From Actinophytocola sp963729115 (GTDB lineage: Bacteria; Actinomycetota; Actinomycetes; Mycobacteriales; Pseudonocardiaceae), in contig CAVSMR010000003.1 of assembly GCA_963729115.1 (NCBI GenBank), positions 124,001 through 188,000 of the forward strand: a stretch of 64,000 nucleotides of DNA, written 5' to 3'. A model generated the notes under the pieces. It worked only from the letters and a program-made list of their open reading frames with translations. It was not told where the DNA came from and did not search any database. The position numbers and the translations under genes are program-made. Positions within the stretch are counted from its first letter, which is position 1. Every line of letters begins with the position of its first letter. Positions 16,787-26,301 of this stretch are shown piece after piece.

Positions 16787-16824
16787 CTCCACCCCTCCTC
16801 ACGTGCCCCGGAAACCGGACGACG

Positions 16825-16923
16825 TCACAGGCGCAGCAGGCCGACGACGATGAAGTACGCCAGGCCGGCCAGCACGGTGCCCAGGTAGATCAGGAAGAGC
16901 GTCCAGCGCAGTGTCTCGCGCAT
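16825..16923 (-). CDS. Putative 32-residue membrane peptide
   Basis: A 32-codon frame (MRETLRWTLFLIYLGTVLAG then YFIVVGLLRL) whose ATG overlaps the stop of the upstream lipoprotein gene (ATGA), so it could be translated by coupling. It is a single hydrophobic helix with a basic N-terminus. No family is recognised. The coupling and good codon usage support it; the shortness leaves doubt. Confidence 0.5.
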   Translation of the reverse strand: MRETLRWTLFLIYLGTVLAGLAYFIVVGLLRL

Positions 16924-17312
16924 CAGGCCCCCAGCAGGCAGTCGTAGGTGCCCTCGGCCGAGCGGGCGCAGCCGGCCGCCGCGATCCGCCAGCCGGAGTC
17001 CAGCTCGACGAGGAACAGCGTGCCGGTCGACGCACGGGCCTGCGCACGGTCGCCCCACACGTCGACCGTGTCGACCGCGCCGCCCGCGATGTCGACCGAC
17101 TCGAGCGAGGTCGCGCACGGCTCGCCTTCGGCGTACTCGAGCTGGTCGCGGGTGTCCGCCGCCAGCAGCGCGCACGCGGCAGCCGTGTCGTGATCGCCCA
17201 TCGCGGCGAGAAACGTCGTGGCAACGGCTCGCGAGTCGTTCTCGCGCGCACCCGTCGCGCAGCCGGCACACACGGCGACGAGCACCGCCACGAACGCGGG
17301 CCGGAAGATCAC
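16923..17312 (-). CDS. Putative lipoprotein, NTF2-like
   Basis: 129 residues from GTG 17312, with GGAGG eight bases upstream. A hydrophobic N-terminus (AFVAVLVAVCAGC) ends in a weak lipobox with acceptor C18. The mature part (SRAVATTFLAAMGDHDTAAACALLA ... VELDSGWRIAAAGC, interrupted here) has the helix and strand order of small NTF2-like domains of exported proteins. Four cysteines after the lipobox could pair. Function unknown. It is divergent from the TPP-enzyme gene. Confidence 0.65.
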   Translation of the reverse strand: MIFRPAFVAVLVAVCAGCATGARENDSRAVATTFLAAMGDHDTAAACALLAADTRDQLEYAEGEPCATSLESVDIAGGAVDTVDVWGDRAQARASTGTLFLVELDSGWRIAAAGCARSAEGTYDCLLGA

Positions 17313-17444
17313 CGGGTGATCCTCCGGCCGCCACTCGGCGCTGTCAATTTGATGCTTGGACCGGAAGTGGGGGTGGCGGCACGGGTGACGCCCGGCGCGC
17401 GGGGTACCCGGTGCGAACGTGCAGGTCCATCCCGGGAGGACGGT

Positions 17445-19241
17445 ATGACCCAGACGGTCGGTGACCACCTGCTCGAACGGCTGCGTGAATGGCACGTCGA
17501 GCAGGTGTTTGCTTATCCGGGCGACGGCATCAACGGCATCGTGGTGGCGTTCGGCAAGTCGGACAACACGCCACGGTTCGTGCAGACCCGGCACGAGGAG
17601 CTGGCCGCGTTCGCCGCGGTCGGCTACGCGAAGTTCAGCGGGAAGGTCGGCGTGTGCCTGGCGACCTCCGGGCCGGGAGCGATCCACCTGCTCAACGGCC
17701 TGTACGACGCGAAGCTCGACCACGTGCCGGTGGTGGCGATCGTCGGGCAGACGGCGCGCAGCGCCATGGGTGGTTCCTACCAGCAGGAGGTCGACCTGCA
17801 GTCGTTGTTCAAGGACGTGGCGAGCGAGTACCTGGTGGAGGTGAACGTCGCCGAGCAGCTGCCGAACGCGCTGGACCGGGCGTTCCGCACCGCACTGGCG
17901 TCCCGTGCGCCGACGGCGTTGATCATTCCCGCGGATCTGCAGGAGGAGCCGTACACGCCACCGGGGCACGAGTTCAAGCACGTGCCCTCGTCGCCGCCGA
18001 GCGCGCCGCGTACCGAGATGACGGCTGCCGACGACGAGATCGCGCGGGCCGCCGCCGTGCTGAACGAGGGCTCGCGGCTGGCGATCCTGGTCGGTCAGGG
18101 TGCGCGGGGCGCCGCCGGCGAGGTGTGCCAGGTGGCCGAGCTGACCGGTGCGGGGGTGGCGAAGGCGTTGCTGGGCAAGGACGTGCTGCCGGACAATCTG
18201 TCCTATGTGACCGGTTCGATCGGCCTGCTCGGCACCCGGCCGAGCTACGAGCTGATGACCGGCTGCGACACCCTGCTGATAGTCGGCTCGAACTTCCCGT
18301 ACTCGCAGTTCCTGCCCGAGTTCGGCAAGGCGCGCGGCGTGCAGATCGATGTGGACGGTCGGCTCGTGGGCATGCGTTACCCGACCGAGGTGAACCTGGT
18401 CGGTGACGCCAAGGCCACGCTGACGCGCTTGGTTCCCAAGCTGGCGCGCAAGCAGGATCGCTCGTGGCGGGAGACGATCGAGAAGAACGTGGCGCGATGG
18501 TGGGAGGTCATGGAGCGGCAGGCCATGGTGGATGCCGATCCGGTGAACCCGATGCGCATCGTGTGGGAGCTGTCCTCCCGCATCCCCGACGACGCGATCG
18601 TGACGGCCGACTCGGGGTCGGCGGCCAACTGGTATGCCCGTCACCTGCGGATGCGTGGCCGGATGCGTGGCTCGTTGTCCGGCACGCTCGCGACGATGGG
18701 CGCGGCGGTGCCGTATGCGATCGGCGCGAAGTTCGCCCACCCCGGCCGGCCGGTCGTGGCGCTCGCCGGCGACGGCGCGATGCAGATGAACGGGCTGGCC
18801 GAGCTGCTCACGATCCGCCGCTACGCACATCTGTGGCAGGACCCGCGGCTGGTGGTGTGCGTGCTGCACAACAACGACCTGAACCAGGTCACCTGGGAGC
18901 TGCGTGCGATGGGTGGCGCCCCCAAGTTCGAGGACTCCCAGGTGCTGCCCGACGTGTCCTACGCGGAGCTGGCCCGCACCATGGGCCTGACCGCGATCGA
19001 GGTCGACAAGCCGGACGACCTCGGCCCGGCGTGGGACCAGGCCCTCGCCGCGGATCGGCCGGTGGTTCTCGACGTGCGCTGCGATCCCGAGATACCGCCC
19101 ATCCCGCCACACGCGAGCTGGGACCAGATCAAGGCCACCACCGAGGCGCTGCTCAAGGGCGACCCGCAGGCCTGGGACATGATCACGAAGGGGATGCGGA
19201 CCAAGGCGGCGGAGCTCATCCCGGGCCTGGGGGACGCGTAG
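17445..19241 (+). CDS. TPP-dependent pyruvate oxidase-like enzyme
   Basis: 598 residues with the three domains of the acetolactate synthase/pyruvate oxidase family: PYR (catalytic Glu in RHEELAAFAAVGYAKFSG), central Rossmann-like domain (about 200-340) and PP domain with the TPP motif AGDGAMQMNG near 441 ending in NN near 474. Overall sequence (FAYPGDGINGIV, RHLRMRGRMRGSLSGTLATM) resembles PoxB-like enzymes that decarboxylate pyruvate to acetate or acetyl phosphate rather than biosynthetic acetolactate synthases, and no small-subunit gene follows. The GGGAGGA site precedes ATG 17445. With phosphoketolase and acetate kinase next in line it suggests an acetate and ATP yielding overflow route. 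Confidence 0.85.
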   Translation: MTQTVGDHLLERLREWHVEQVFAYPGDGINGIVVAFGKSDNTPRFVQTRHEELAAFAAVGYAKFSGKVGVCLATSGPGAIHLLNGLYDAKLDHVPVVAIVGQTARSAMGGSYQQEVDLQSLFKDVASEYLVEVNVAEQLPNALDRAFRTALASRAPTALIIPADLQEEPYTPPGHEFKHVPSSPPSAPRTEMTAADDEIARAAAVLNEGSRLAILVGQGARGAAGEVCQVAELTGAGVAKALLGKDVLPDNLSYVTGSIGLLGTRPSYELMTGCDTLLIVGSNFPYSQFLPEFGKARGVQIDVDGRLVGMRYPTEVNLVGDAKATLTRLVPKLARKQDRSWRETIEKNVARWWEVMERQAMVDADPVNPMRIVWELSSRIPDDAIVTADSGSAANWYARHLRMRGRMRGSLSGTLATMGAAVPYAIGAKFAHPGRPVVALAGDGAMQMNGLAELLTIRRYAHLWQDPRLVVCVLHNNDLNQVTWELRAMGGAPKFEDSQVLPDVSYAELARTMGLTAIEVDKPDDLGPAWDQALAADRPVVLDVRCDPEIPPIPPHASWDQIKATTEALLKGDPQAWDMITKGMRTKAAELIPGLGDA

Positions 19242-19312
19242 CGCGACCGCGTCGCGGGGTCGGGCGCGGTGTGCTGAGGTGGGGACATGCGAACCCGGGC
19301 GGGAGGCGTCGG

Positions 19313-21685
19313 ATGACCGAGGTGAGCACGGCGGCATCTGATGCGGAGGTCATCGGGCGGGTCGACGCGTACTGGCGGGCGGCGAACTACCTGTCGGTCG
19401 GGCAGATCTACCTGCTCGACAACCCGCTGCTGCGCGAGCCCCTGGCGGTGGAGCACATCAAACCGCGGCTGCTGGGGCACTGGGGTACGACCCCGGGCCT
19501 GAACTTCGTCTACGCGCACCTGAACCGGGTGATCCTGGAACGGGACGCGAACGTCATGTACGTGATCGGGCCCGGGCACGGCGGGCCCGGCCTGCTCGCG
19601 CACACCTGGCTCGAGGGCAGCTACTCGCAGGCCTACCCGGAGGTGCCGCGCGACGAGGACGGCATGCGGATGCTGTTCCGCCAGTTCTCCTTTCCCGGCG
19701 GCGTGCCGAGCCACGTGGCGCCGGAGGTGCCCGGGTCGATCCACGAGGGCGGCGAGCTGGGCTACTCCCTGGCCCACGCCTACGGAGCGGCGTTCGACAA
19801 CCCCGACCTCGTGGTCGCCTGCGTCGTCGGGGACGGCGAGGCCGAGACCGGCCCGCTGGCCACGAGCTGGCACGCCAACAAGTTCCTCGACCCGGTGCAC
19901 GACGGCGCGGTGCTGCCGATCCTGCACCTCAACGGCTACAAGATCGCCAACCCGGCCGTCCTGGCCCGCATCCCGCACGACGAGCTGGACGCCCTGCTGC
20001 GTGGCTACGGCTACGCGCCGCGGTACGTCAGCGGGTCCGATCCGCAGCGGATGCACCAGGAGATGGCCGCCGCCCTCGACGATGCGTTCACCGCGATCGC
20101 CGGGATCCAGCACGCCGCGCGGGAGGGCGGAACCACCACGCGGCCGCGCTGGCCGATGATCGTGCTCCGGTCCCCGAAGGGGTGGACCGGACCGGCCGAA
20201 GTGGACGGTCTGCCGGTGGCGGACACGTGGCGCGCCCACCAGGTGCCGCTCGCGGCGGTGCGGGAGAACCCGGCGCACCTCGCGATGCTCGAGGAGTGGC
20301 TGCGCTCCTACCGGCCCGCGGAGCTGTTCGACGACCTCGGCCACCCGGTCCCCGGGCTCCTCGCCTCGGCGCCCCGGGGCGAGCGGCGGATGGGCGCCAA
20401 CCCGCACGCCAACGGCGGGCTGCTGCTGCGTTCGCTGACCATGCCCGACTTCCGCGACTTCGCCGCCCGCGTGGACCGCCACGGCGCGTCGGCGTCGGAA
20501 CCCACCCGGGTCCTCGGCCGGTTCCTGCGCGAGCTGACCAGCCGCAACGCCCAGGCCCGCAACTTCCGCCTCTTCGGCCCGGACGAGACCGCGTCCAACC
20601 GGCTCGACGCCGTCTACGACGTCACCGGCAAGCAGTGGCAGGCCGAGGTGCTGCCGGTCGACGAGCACCTCGTACCCGACGGCCGGGTGGTCGAGGTGCT
20701 CTCCGAGCACCTGTGCCAGGGCTGGCTGGAGGGCTACCTGCTCACCGGCCGGCACGGCCTGTTCTCCTGCTACGAGGCGTTCATCCACATCGTCGACTCG
20801 ATGTTCAACCAGCACGCCAAGTGGCTCAAGACCAGCAAGCGGCTGCCCTGGCGCCGGCCTATCGCGTCGCTGAACTACCTGCTCACCTCGCACGTGTGGC
20901 GCCAGGACCACAACGGCTTCTCCCACCAGGACCCCGGCTTCATCGACCACGTGGTCAACAAGAAGGCCGAGGTGACCAGGGTCTACCTGCCCCCGGACAC
21001 GAACACGCTGCTCTCGGTCGCCGACCACTGCCTGCGCAGCCGCGACTACGTCAACGTGATCGTGGCGGGCAAGAACGAGGCCCCGGACTGGCTCCCGATG
21101 GACGAGGCCGTCCTGCACTGCGCCCGGGGCGCGGGGATCTGGGAGTGGGCCGGCAACGAGCAGGGCGGCGAACCCGACGTGGTGCTCGCCTGCGCGGGCG
21201 ACGCGCCCACCCTCGAGGTGATGGCCGCCGTGTCGCTGCTGCGCGAGCACCTGCCCGGCCTGCGCGTGCGGGTGGTGAACGTGGTCGACCTGATGCGGCT
21301 GCAGCCGCACTCCGAGCACTCCCACGGGATGACCGACCGCGAGTTCGACGCGATCTTCACCCCGGACCGGCCCGTGATCTTCGCCTACCACGGTTACCCC
21401 TGGCTGATCCACCGGCTGACCTACCGCCGGACCAACCACCACAACCTCCACGTCCGCGGCTACAAGGAGGAAGGCACCACCACCACGCCGTTCGACATGC
21501 TCGTGCTGAACGACATGGACCGCTTCCAGCTGGTCATGGACGTGCTCGACCGGGTGCCCGAGCTCGGTGCGGAGACCGCGTTGCTGCGTCAGCGCATGCA
21601 GGACATGCGCACCCGGCACCACCAGTGGACCCGCACCCGCGGCGAGGACCTGCCCGAGGTCCGCGACTGGACCTGGCCCTACTGA
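19313..21685 (+). CDS. xfp: Phosphoketolase
   Basis: 790 residues, full length. Family landmarks: WRAANYLSVGQIYLLDNPLL near the N-terminus, GHGGPG, SFPGGVPSHVAPE PGSIHEGGELGYSL region, TPP motif GDGEAETGPLATSW near residue 175 followed by LNGYKI, and the central and C-terminal transketolase-like domains (HDGAVLPILH, RLPWRRPIASLNYLL, NVVDLMRLQ). It splits xylulose-5-phosphate or fructose-6-phosphate with phosphate to acetyl phosphate. The stop overlaps the acetate kinase start by one base, so acetyl phosphate is passed on for ATP synthesis. Confidence 0.96.
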   Translation: MTEVSTAASDAEVIGRVDAYWRAANYLSVGQIYLLDNPLLREPLAVEHIKPRLLGHWGTTPGLNFVYAHLNRVILERDANVMYVIGPGHGGPGLLAHTWLEGSYSQAYPEVPRDEDGMRMLFRQFSFPGGVPSHVAPEVPGSIHEGGELGYSLAHAYGAAFDNPDLVVACVVGDGEAETGPLATSWHANKFLDPVHDGAVLPILHLNGYKIANPAVLARIPHDELDALLRGYGYAPRYVSGSDPQRMHQEMAAALDDAFTAIAGIQHAAREGGTTTRPRWPMIVLRSPKGWTGPAEVDGLPVADTWRAHQVPLAAVRENPAHLAMLEEWLRSYRPAELFDDLGHPVPGLLASAPRGERRMGANPHANGGLLLRSLTMPDFRDFAARVDRHGASASEPTRVLGRFLRELTSRNAQARNFRLFGPDETASNRLDAVYDVTGKQWQAEVLPVDEHLVPDGRVVEVLSEHLCQGWLEGYLLTGRHGLFSCYEAFIHIVDSMFNQHAKWLKTSKRLPWRRPIASLNYLLTSHVWRQDHNGFSHQDPGFIDHVVNKKAEVTRVYLPPDTNTLLSVADHCLRSRDYVNVIVAGKNEAPDWLPMDEAVLHCARGAGIWEWAGNEQGGEPDVVLACAGDAPTLEVMAAVSLLREHLPGLRVRVVNVVDLMRLQPHSEHSHGMTDREFDAIFTPDRPVIFAYHGYPWLIHRLTYRRTNHHNLHVRGYKEEGTTTTPFDMLVLNDMDRFQLVMDVLDRVPELGAETALLRQRMQDMRTRHHQWTRTRGEDLPEVRDWTWPY

Positions 21686-22764
21686 TGCACGTCCTGGTGG
21701 TCAACGCCGGCTCGTCCAGCCTCAAGGTCCGCCTGCTCGACCCGCACGACACCGTCGTCGCGGCCCTCGACCTCGGCGAATGGGCCGGCGACCGGGAGAC
21801 CGAACAGCTCGCCGGCTTCGTCCGCGGGCTGGCCCGCGTGGACGCCGTCGGCCACCGCATCGTGCACGGCGGCCCGGAGTTCACCGGACCGGTGGTGCTC
21901 GACGGCGACGTCCGCGACCGGATCGCGGCACTCGCCGAGCTGGCGCCGCTGCACCAGCCACGCGGCGTGGCCGGCATCGACGCGCTGGCCGCGGTCCTGC
22001 GCGACGTGCCGGCGATCGCCTGCTTCGACACCGCCTTCCACCACGACCTGCCCGCCGCCGCGGCGACCTACGCGCTGCCCCGCGAGTGGAACCGGCGATG
22101 GGGGCTGCGGCGGTACGGCTTCCACGGCCTGTCCCACGCCTACGCCGCACGCCGCGCGGGACAGCTGCTCGGCCGCGGCGACCTGCGGGTGGTGAGCTGC
22201 CACCTCGGCGCGGGCGCCTCGCTCGCTGCCGTGGCGGCCGGCCGGTCGGTCGACACCACCATGGGCTTCACCCCGCTCGCCGGGCTGGTGATGGCCACCC
22301 GGTCGGGGAGCGTCGACCCCGGCCTGCTGCTGTGGCTGCTGCGCCACGCCGGCACGAGCGTCGACGAGCTCGGTGACGTGCTCGAGCACCGGTCCGGCCT
22401 CGCCGGGCTGACCGGGGGCAGCGGTGACATCCGGGAGATCGCCGGCTCGGACGACCCGGACGCCACGCTGGCGCTGGCCGTCCACGTGCACCGGCTGCGC
22501 CGCGAGATCGCCGGCATGGCGGCGGCCATGGACGGCCTCGACGCGCTCGTGTTCACCGGGGGCATCGGCGAACACCAGCCGCCGGTGCGCGCGGGCACCG
22601 CCGCGGGGTTGGGCTTCCTCGGCGTGCGCCTGGACGAGGCCGCGAACCGGGCGGCCGCCGGCGACGCGGACATCTCCGCCGCGGGCGCCGCGGTCTCCGC
22701 GCTGGTGATCACTGCCCGAGAGGACGCCGAAATAGCCCGCCAGGTAAGGGAAACCCTGCACTGA
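21685..22764 (+). CDS. ackA: Acetate kinase
   Basis: 359 residues, some 40 shorter than typical acetate kinases. The ASKHA landmarks are present: NAGSSSLKVRLLD at 7-19, GHRIVHGG, FDTAFH, the YGFHGLSH region, HLGAGASLAAV, MGFTPLAGLVMATRSG and FTGGIGEH. It converts acetyl phosphate plus ADP to acetate plus ATP. ATG overlaps the phosphoketolase stop (TGATG). The shortening is spread over loops rather than one missing block, and all visible catalytic motifs remain. Confidence 0.95.
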   Translation: MHVLVVNAGSSSLKVRLLDPHDTVVAALDLGEWAGDRETEQLAGFVRGLARVDAVGHRIVHGGPEFTGPVVLDGDVRDRIAALAELAPLHQPRGVAGIDALAAVLRDVPAIACFDTAFHHDLPAAAATYALPREWNRRWGLRRYGFHGLSHAYAARRAGQLLGRGDLRVVSCHLGAGASLAAVAAGRSVDTTMGFTPLAGLVMATRSGSVDPGLLLWLLRHAGTSVDELGDVLEHRSGLAGLTGGSGDIREIAGSDDPDATLALAVHVHRLRREIAGMAAAMDGLDALVFTGGIGEHQPPVRAGTAAGLGFLGVRLDEAANRAAAGDADISAAGAAVSALVITAREDAEIARQVRETLH

Positions 22765-22915
22765 AGGAGCCGGCGGGCTTCGATGCCTGATGGCGGTCCG
22801 GGTCGGGCGACCGGGGCGGCGGCGTCGGTGACCATCGACACGGGATAGGAAGCGCCGATTCGGGGAACACGTCAGGGAACAAGCAACGGCGTCGGGCGAT
22901 CGTGAGGGAGCGTTG

Positions 22916-24196
22916 ATGGAACACTTGAACGTGGTCGTGCTCGGACTCGACGAGGTGAACCTCGAGTTGCTGCGGCGGGTACCGGATGCGGACCGTTACG
23001 AGTTCCACGGCCTGATGACGATCGGCGAGTTACAACTAGGCGACGACATCCCGATCGCCGACCTCCTGCGCGAGGCGGAGTCGCGGATCGAGGCGTTCGA
23101 CGGCCGGATCGACGCGATCGTCGGGTTCTGGGACTTCCCGGTCAGCACCCTCGTGCCGGTGCTCTGCCAGCGCTTCGGGCTGCGTGGCGCGAGTCTCGAG
23201 TCGGTCCTGCGCTGCGAGCACAAGTACTGGAGCAGACTGGTGCAGCGCGAGGTCATCGACGAGTACCCGCCGTTCGCCCTGGTCGACCTGGACGATCCGC
23301 GGCTGCCGGCCGAGGTGGGCTACCCGTGCTGGCTCAAGCCGGTGAAGTCGTTCTCCTCCAAGCTCGCGTTCGAGGTGACCGACGACGACGAGTTCACCGC
23401 GGCCGTCGACGAGCTTCGCGACGGCGTCGCCCGGGTGGGGGAGCCGTTCGAGTACCTGCTCGACATGGCCGACCTGCCGCCGGAGGTCGCCGACGCAGGT
23501 GGCCAGGGGGTGCTCGCCGAGCGCGCCCTGTCCGGAGACCGGGCTGCCGTCGAGGGCTACGTGCAGGACGGTCGCGTCGTCGTCTATGGCGTGCTCGACT
23601 CCCTCATCTACCCCGGTGTCTCGAGCTTCCTCAGGCACCAGTACCCGTCGCAGCTGCCGGCGCCGATGCGGGAACGGCTTACCGACGTGTCCCAGCGGCT
23701 CATGCAGAAGATCGGTCTCGACAACGCCACGTTCAGCATCGAGTACTTCTGCGACCCGGACACCGGCGAGATCAACGTCCTGGAGATCAACCCGCGGCAC
23801 TCCCAGGCACACGCCGAGCTGTTCGAGCAGGTCGACGGGTTCCCGAACCACCACTACATGCTCAAGGCCGCGCTCGGTGAGGAACCCGGGCCCGCCGGCG
23901 TGGGGCAGTACGGGATCTCCGCACGCTGGTACCTGCGCCACTTCGCCGACGGCGTGGTGCGCCGCGGACCGACCGCCGAGGAGATCGCCGCCGTCGAGAG
24001 GGACGTGGACGGCGTCCGCATCCAGCGCAAGGCGCCCGACGGTGCCCGCCTTTCCGAGCAGCCCGGCCACGACAGCTACAGCTACGAGCTCGCCGAGATC
24101 ATCGTCGGCGCCGAGAACGTCACGGACTTGCAGGAGAAGTACGGCCGGTGCGTGGCCGCGCTTCGGTTCGAGATCGACGAGGAGAACGAGAAGTAA
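22916..24196 (+). CDS. ATP-grasp domain protein (carboxylate-amine ligase type)
   Basis: 426 residues. N-terminal Rossmann-like pre-ATP-grasp domain (LNVVVLGLDEVNLELLRRV), then ATP-grasp with an ATP-contact lysine in CWLKPVKSFSSK, and the metal-binding acidic/Asn set in SIEYFCDPDTG and INVLEINPRHSQAH. Products of this fold join a carboxylate to an amine or thiol via acyl phosphate. Substrate unknown. Codon 39 (23030-23032) is TTA with CTA two codons later, in a gene otherwise strongly GC-biased, so bldA control is possible. ATG 22916 is used; a TTG directly upstream is less likely. A hydrolase gene follows after about 23 bp. Confidence 0.85.
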   Translation: MEHLNVVVLGLDEVNLELLRRVPDADRYEFHGLMTIGELQLGDDIPIADLLREAESRIEAFDGRIDAIVGFWDFPVSTLVPVLCQRFGLRGASLESVLRCEHKYWSRLVQREVIDEYPPFALVDLDDPRLPAEVGYPCWLKPVKSFSSKLAFEVTDDDEFTAAVDELRDGVARVGEPFEYLLDMADLPPEVADAGGQGVLAERALSGDRAAVEGYVQDGRVVVYGVLDSLIYPGVSSFLRHQYPSQLPAPMRERLTDVSQRLMQKIGLDNATFSIEYFCDPDTGEINVLEINPRHSQAHAELFEQVDGFPNHHYMLKAALGEEPGPAGVGQYGISARWYLRHFADGVVRRGPTAEEIAAVERDVDGVRIQRKAPDGARLSEQPGHDSYSYELAEIIVGAENVTDLQEKYGRCVAALRFEIDEENEK

Positions 24197-24219
24197 CCGC
24201 GGAAGGGGAACCAGGCCCG

Positions 24220-26254
24220 TTGCGAGTCGTCACCTCACTGCCCCACGAGATCAAGGAAGAACAGCACGTCTGGATCCCGATGCCGGACGGCGCCCGGCTG
24301 GCTGCCCGGATCTGGCGGCCCCTGAGCTCCGACGACGAGCCGGTGCCCGCGATCCTCGAGTACATCCCGTACCGCAAACGCGACCTCACCGCGGTCCGTG
24401 ACTCGATCGCCCATCCCTACCTGGCCGGGCACGGGTTCGCCTGCGTGCGCGTGGACATCCGGGGCTCCGGCGAGTCCGACGGCGTGCTCATCGACGAGTA
24501 CCTCGAGCAGGAGCAACGCGACGCCGAGGACGTGCTCGCGTGGCTCGCCGACCAGCAGTGGTGTGACGGGCGCACCGGCATGATGGGCATCTCCTGGGGC
24601 GGGTTCGCGGCCCTGCAGGTCGCCGCGCGACGGCCGCCGAGCCTCGGGGCCATCTGTGTCGCGTCGTTCACCGACGACCGGTTCGCCGACGACATGCACT
24701 ACATGCGCGGTTGCCTGCTGTCGGACAACCTGGCCGAGTCCGGCACCATGTTCGCCTACAGCGCGTGCCCGCCGGATCCCGCGCTGGTCGGCGAGCGATG
24801 GCGGCAGCTGTGGCTGGAGCGACTCGACGCGGCCCGCCCGTGGGTGGCCGAGTGGCTGCGCCACCAACGCCGTGACGACTACTGGCGGCACGCCTCGGTC
24901 TGCGAGGACTTCTCCGCGATCCAGGTTCCCGTGTTCGCCTCCTGCGGCTGGGCCGACGGCTACTCCAACGCGGTGCTGCGTCTCATGGACGGACTGCGGG
25001 TTCCCCGCAAGGGACTGATCGGTCCGTGGTCGCACAAGTACCCGCACCTCGGCGTGCCCGGCCCGGCCATCGGCTACCTGCAGGAGGTCGTCCGCTGGTT
25101 CGACCGGTGGCTGCGGGGCTCCTCCGACAACGCCGGCGAGGCCGCGGCGGAGCCGGTGCTGCGCGCCTGGATGCAGGACAGCGTGCCGCCGTCGACGTCC
25201 TACGAACAACGCCCGGGCCGCTGGGTCGGGGAACGCTGAATGGCCGTCCTCGAACGTCCGCCGCGACGTGCATCCACTCGCGCCGCACCGCATCGCCCCG
25301 CTCGGCGAGCAACCGCCGGACACCGTGCTCACCGTGCAGTCCCCGTTGTCCGTCGGCCAGTTCGCCGGCAAGTGGTCGTCCTACAGCGCACCTCCGGACC
25401 TGCCGTACGACCAACGCGAGGAGGACGGCGGCTCACTCGTGTTCGAGACCGGCGTGCTCACCGAGGACTGCGAGATCCTCGGCGAACCGGTGGTGCACCT
25501 CGACGTGTCGGCCGACCGGCCGGTCGCGATGATCGCCGCACGCCTGTCCGACGTCGCCGAGGACGGCAGCGCCACCCGCGTCACCTACGGCCTGCTCAAC
25601 CTCACCCACCGCGACTCCCACGACCATCCCCAGCCACTCGAGCCTGGCCGCCGCTACCGTGTCGATGTCCCGCTGAACGGTGTGGCGCAGGCGTTCCCGG
25701 CGGGGCACCGCATCCGACTCTCACTGTCCACTTCGTACTGGCCACTTGCCTGGCCGCCGCCGGAGCCCGTCCGGCTGTCGATCCACACCGAGGGCAGCTC
25801 GCTGGACCTGCCGGTCCGGCCGATCGCCGCGTCGGACGAGGTCACGCTCCAGCCGTTCGACGAGCCCGAAGGTGCCCAACCGCTCGCGACGGCGATACTG
25901 AGCCCAGGGGAGTACCGCTGGGACGTCAGCCGGAACCTGATCACCTACGAGTCCGCGCTGGACATCGTGAAGGACAGCGGAACCGTCCGGTACGAGGACA
26001 CCGGCATCGAGATCGGCAAACGCGTCCGCGAACGCCACGGCTGGGTCGCCGACGACTTCACCTCGGTCCGTGGCGAGACCGAATGGACGATGACCTTCGC
26101 CCGCGGTGGCTGGTCCACAAAGGTCGTGACGCGTCAGGTGCTGACCTGCACGGAGTCCGAGTTCCGGCTCCATGCTCAGCTGGACGCCTATTCGGGTGAT
26201 ACCCGGGTCCGTTCCCGGAACTGGAACATCGCGGTGCCGCGAGACCTGATGTGA
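24220..26254 (+). pseudogene. CocE/NonD family hydrolase, frameshifted
   Basis: Two frames together encode one X-Pro dipeptidyl-peptidase/CocE-type alpha/beta hydrolase. Part one (to 25239) has the nucleophile elbow GISWGG, RVDIRGSGESDG and the later CGWADGYS and GPWSHKYPHLG loops that carry the acid and histidine. It ends PGRWVGER-stop at 25237-25239. The sequence resumes one base out of register as EWPSSNV (GAA at 25238) and continues through the jelly-roll C-terminal domain (SPLSVGQFAGKW ... VPRDLM) to 26254. Removing one T at 25237 gives an uninterrupted GER-EWPSS reading. Either a real +1 mutation or a sequencing error. The start is uncertain: TTG 24220 follows GGAAGGGGA; an in-frame GTG at 24148 lies inside the upstream gene. 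Confidence 0.85.
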
Positions 26255-26301
26255 CCCGTTGTTCACTCGTTTAGGTGGCGTCGCAGCGGGCAGCCATTCC
26301 T

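Noticed and set aside
16923..19337. Minus-strand frame that would extend the NTF2-like lipoprotein to 804 residues
   Set aside because: Only the last 129 residues look like protein; the rest is antisense of the TPP enzyme, and a GTG with ribosome site and lipoprotein signal sits at 17312.
18959..21622. Long open frame (887 codons) on the minus strand opposite the phosphoketolase gene
   Set aside because: High GC third positions of the real gene keep the antisense frame open; the translation is rich in His/Arg/Val/Gly repeats with no family motif.
26269..26293. GTTT-N15-GGGCAG as a stress sigma promoter for the DUF2795-like gene
   Set aside because: The -10 part matches only four of six positions and would place the start site at or past the start codon.
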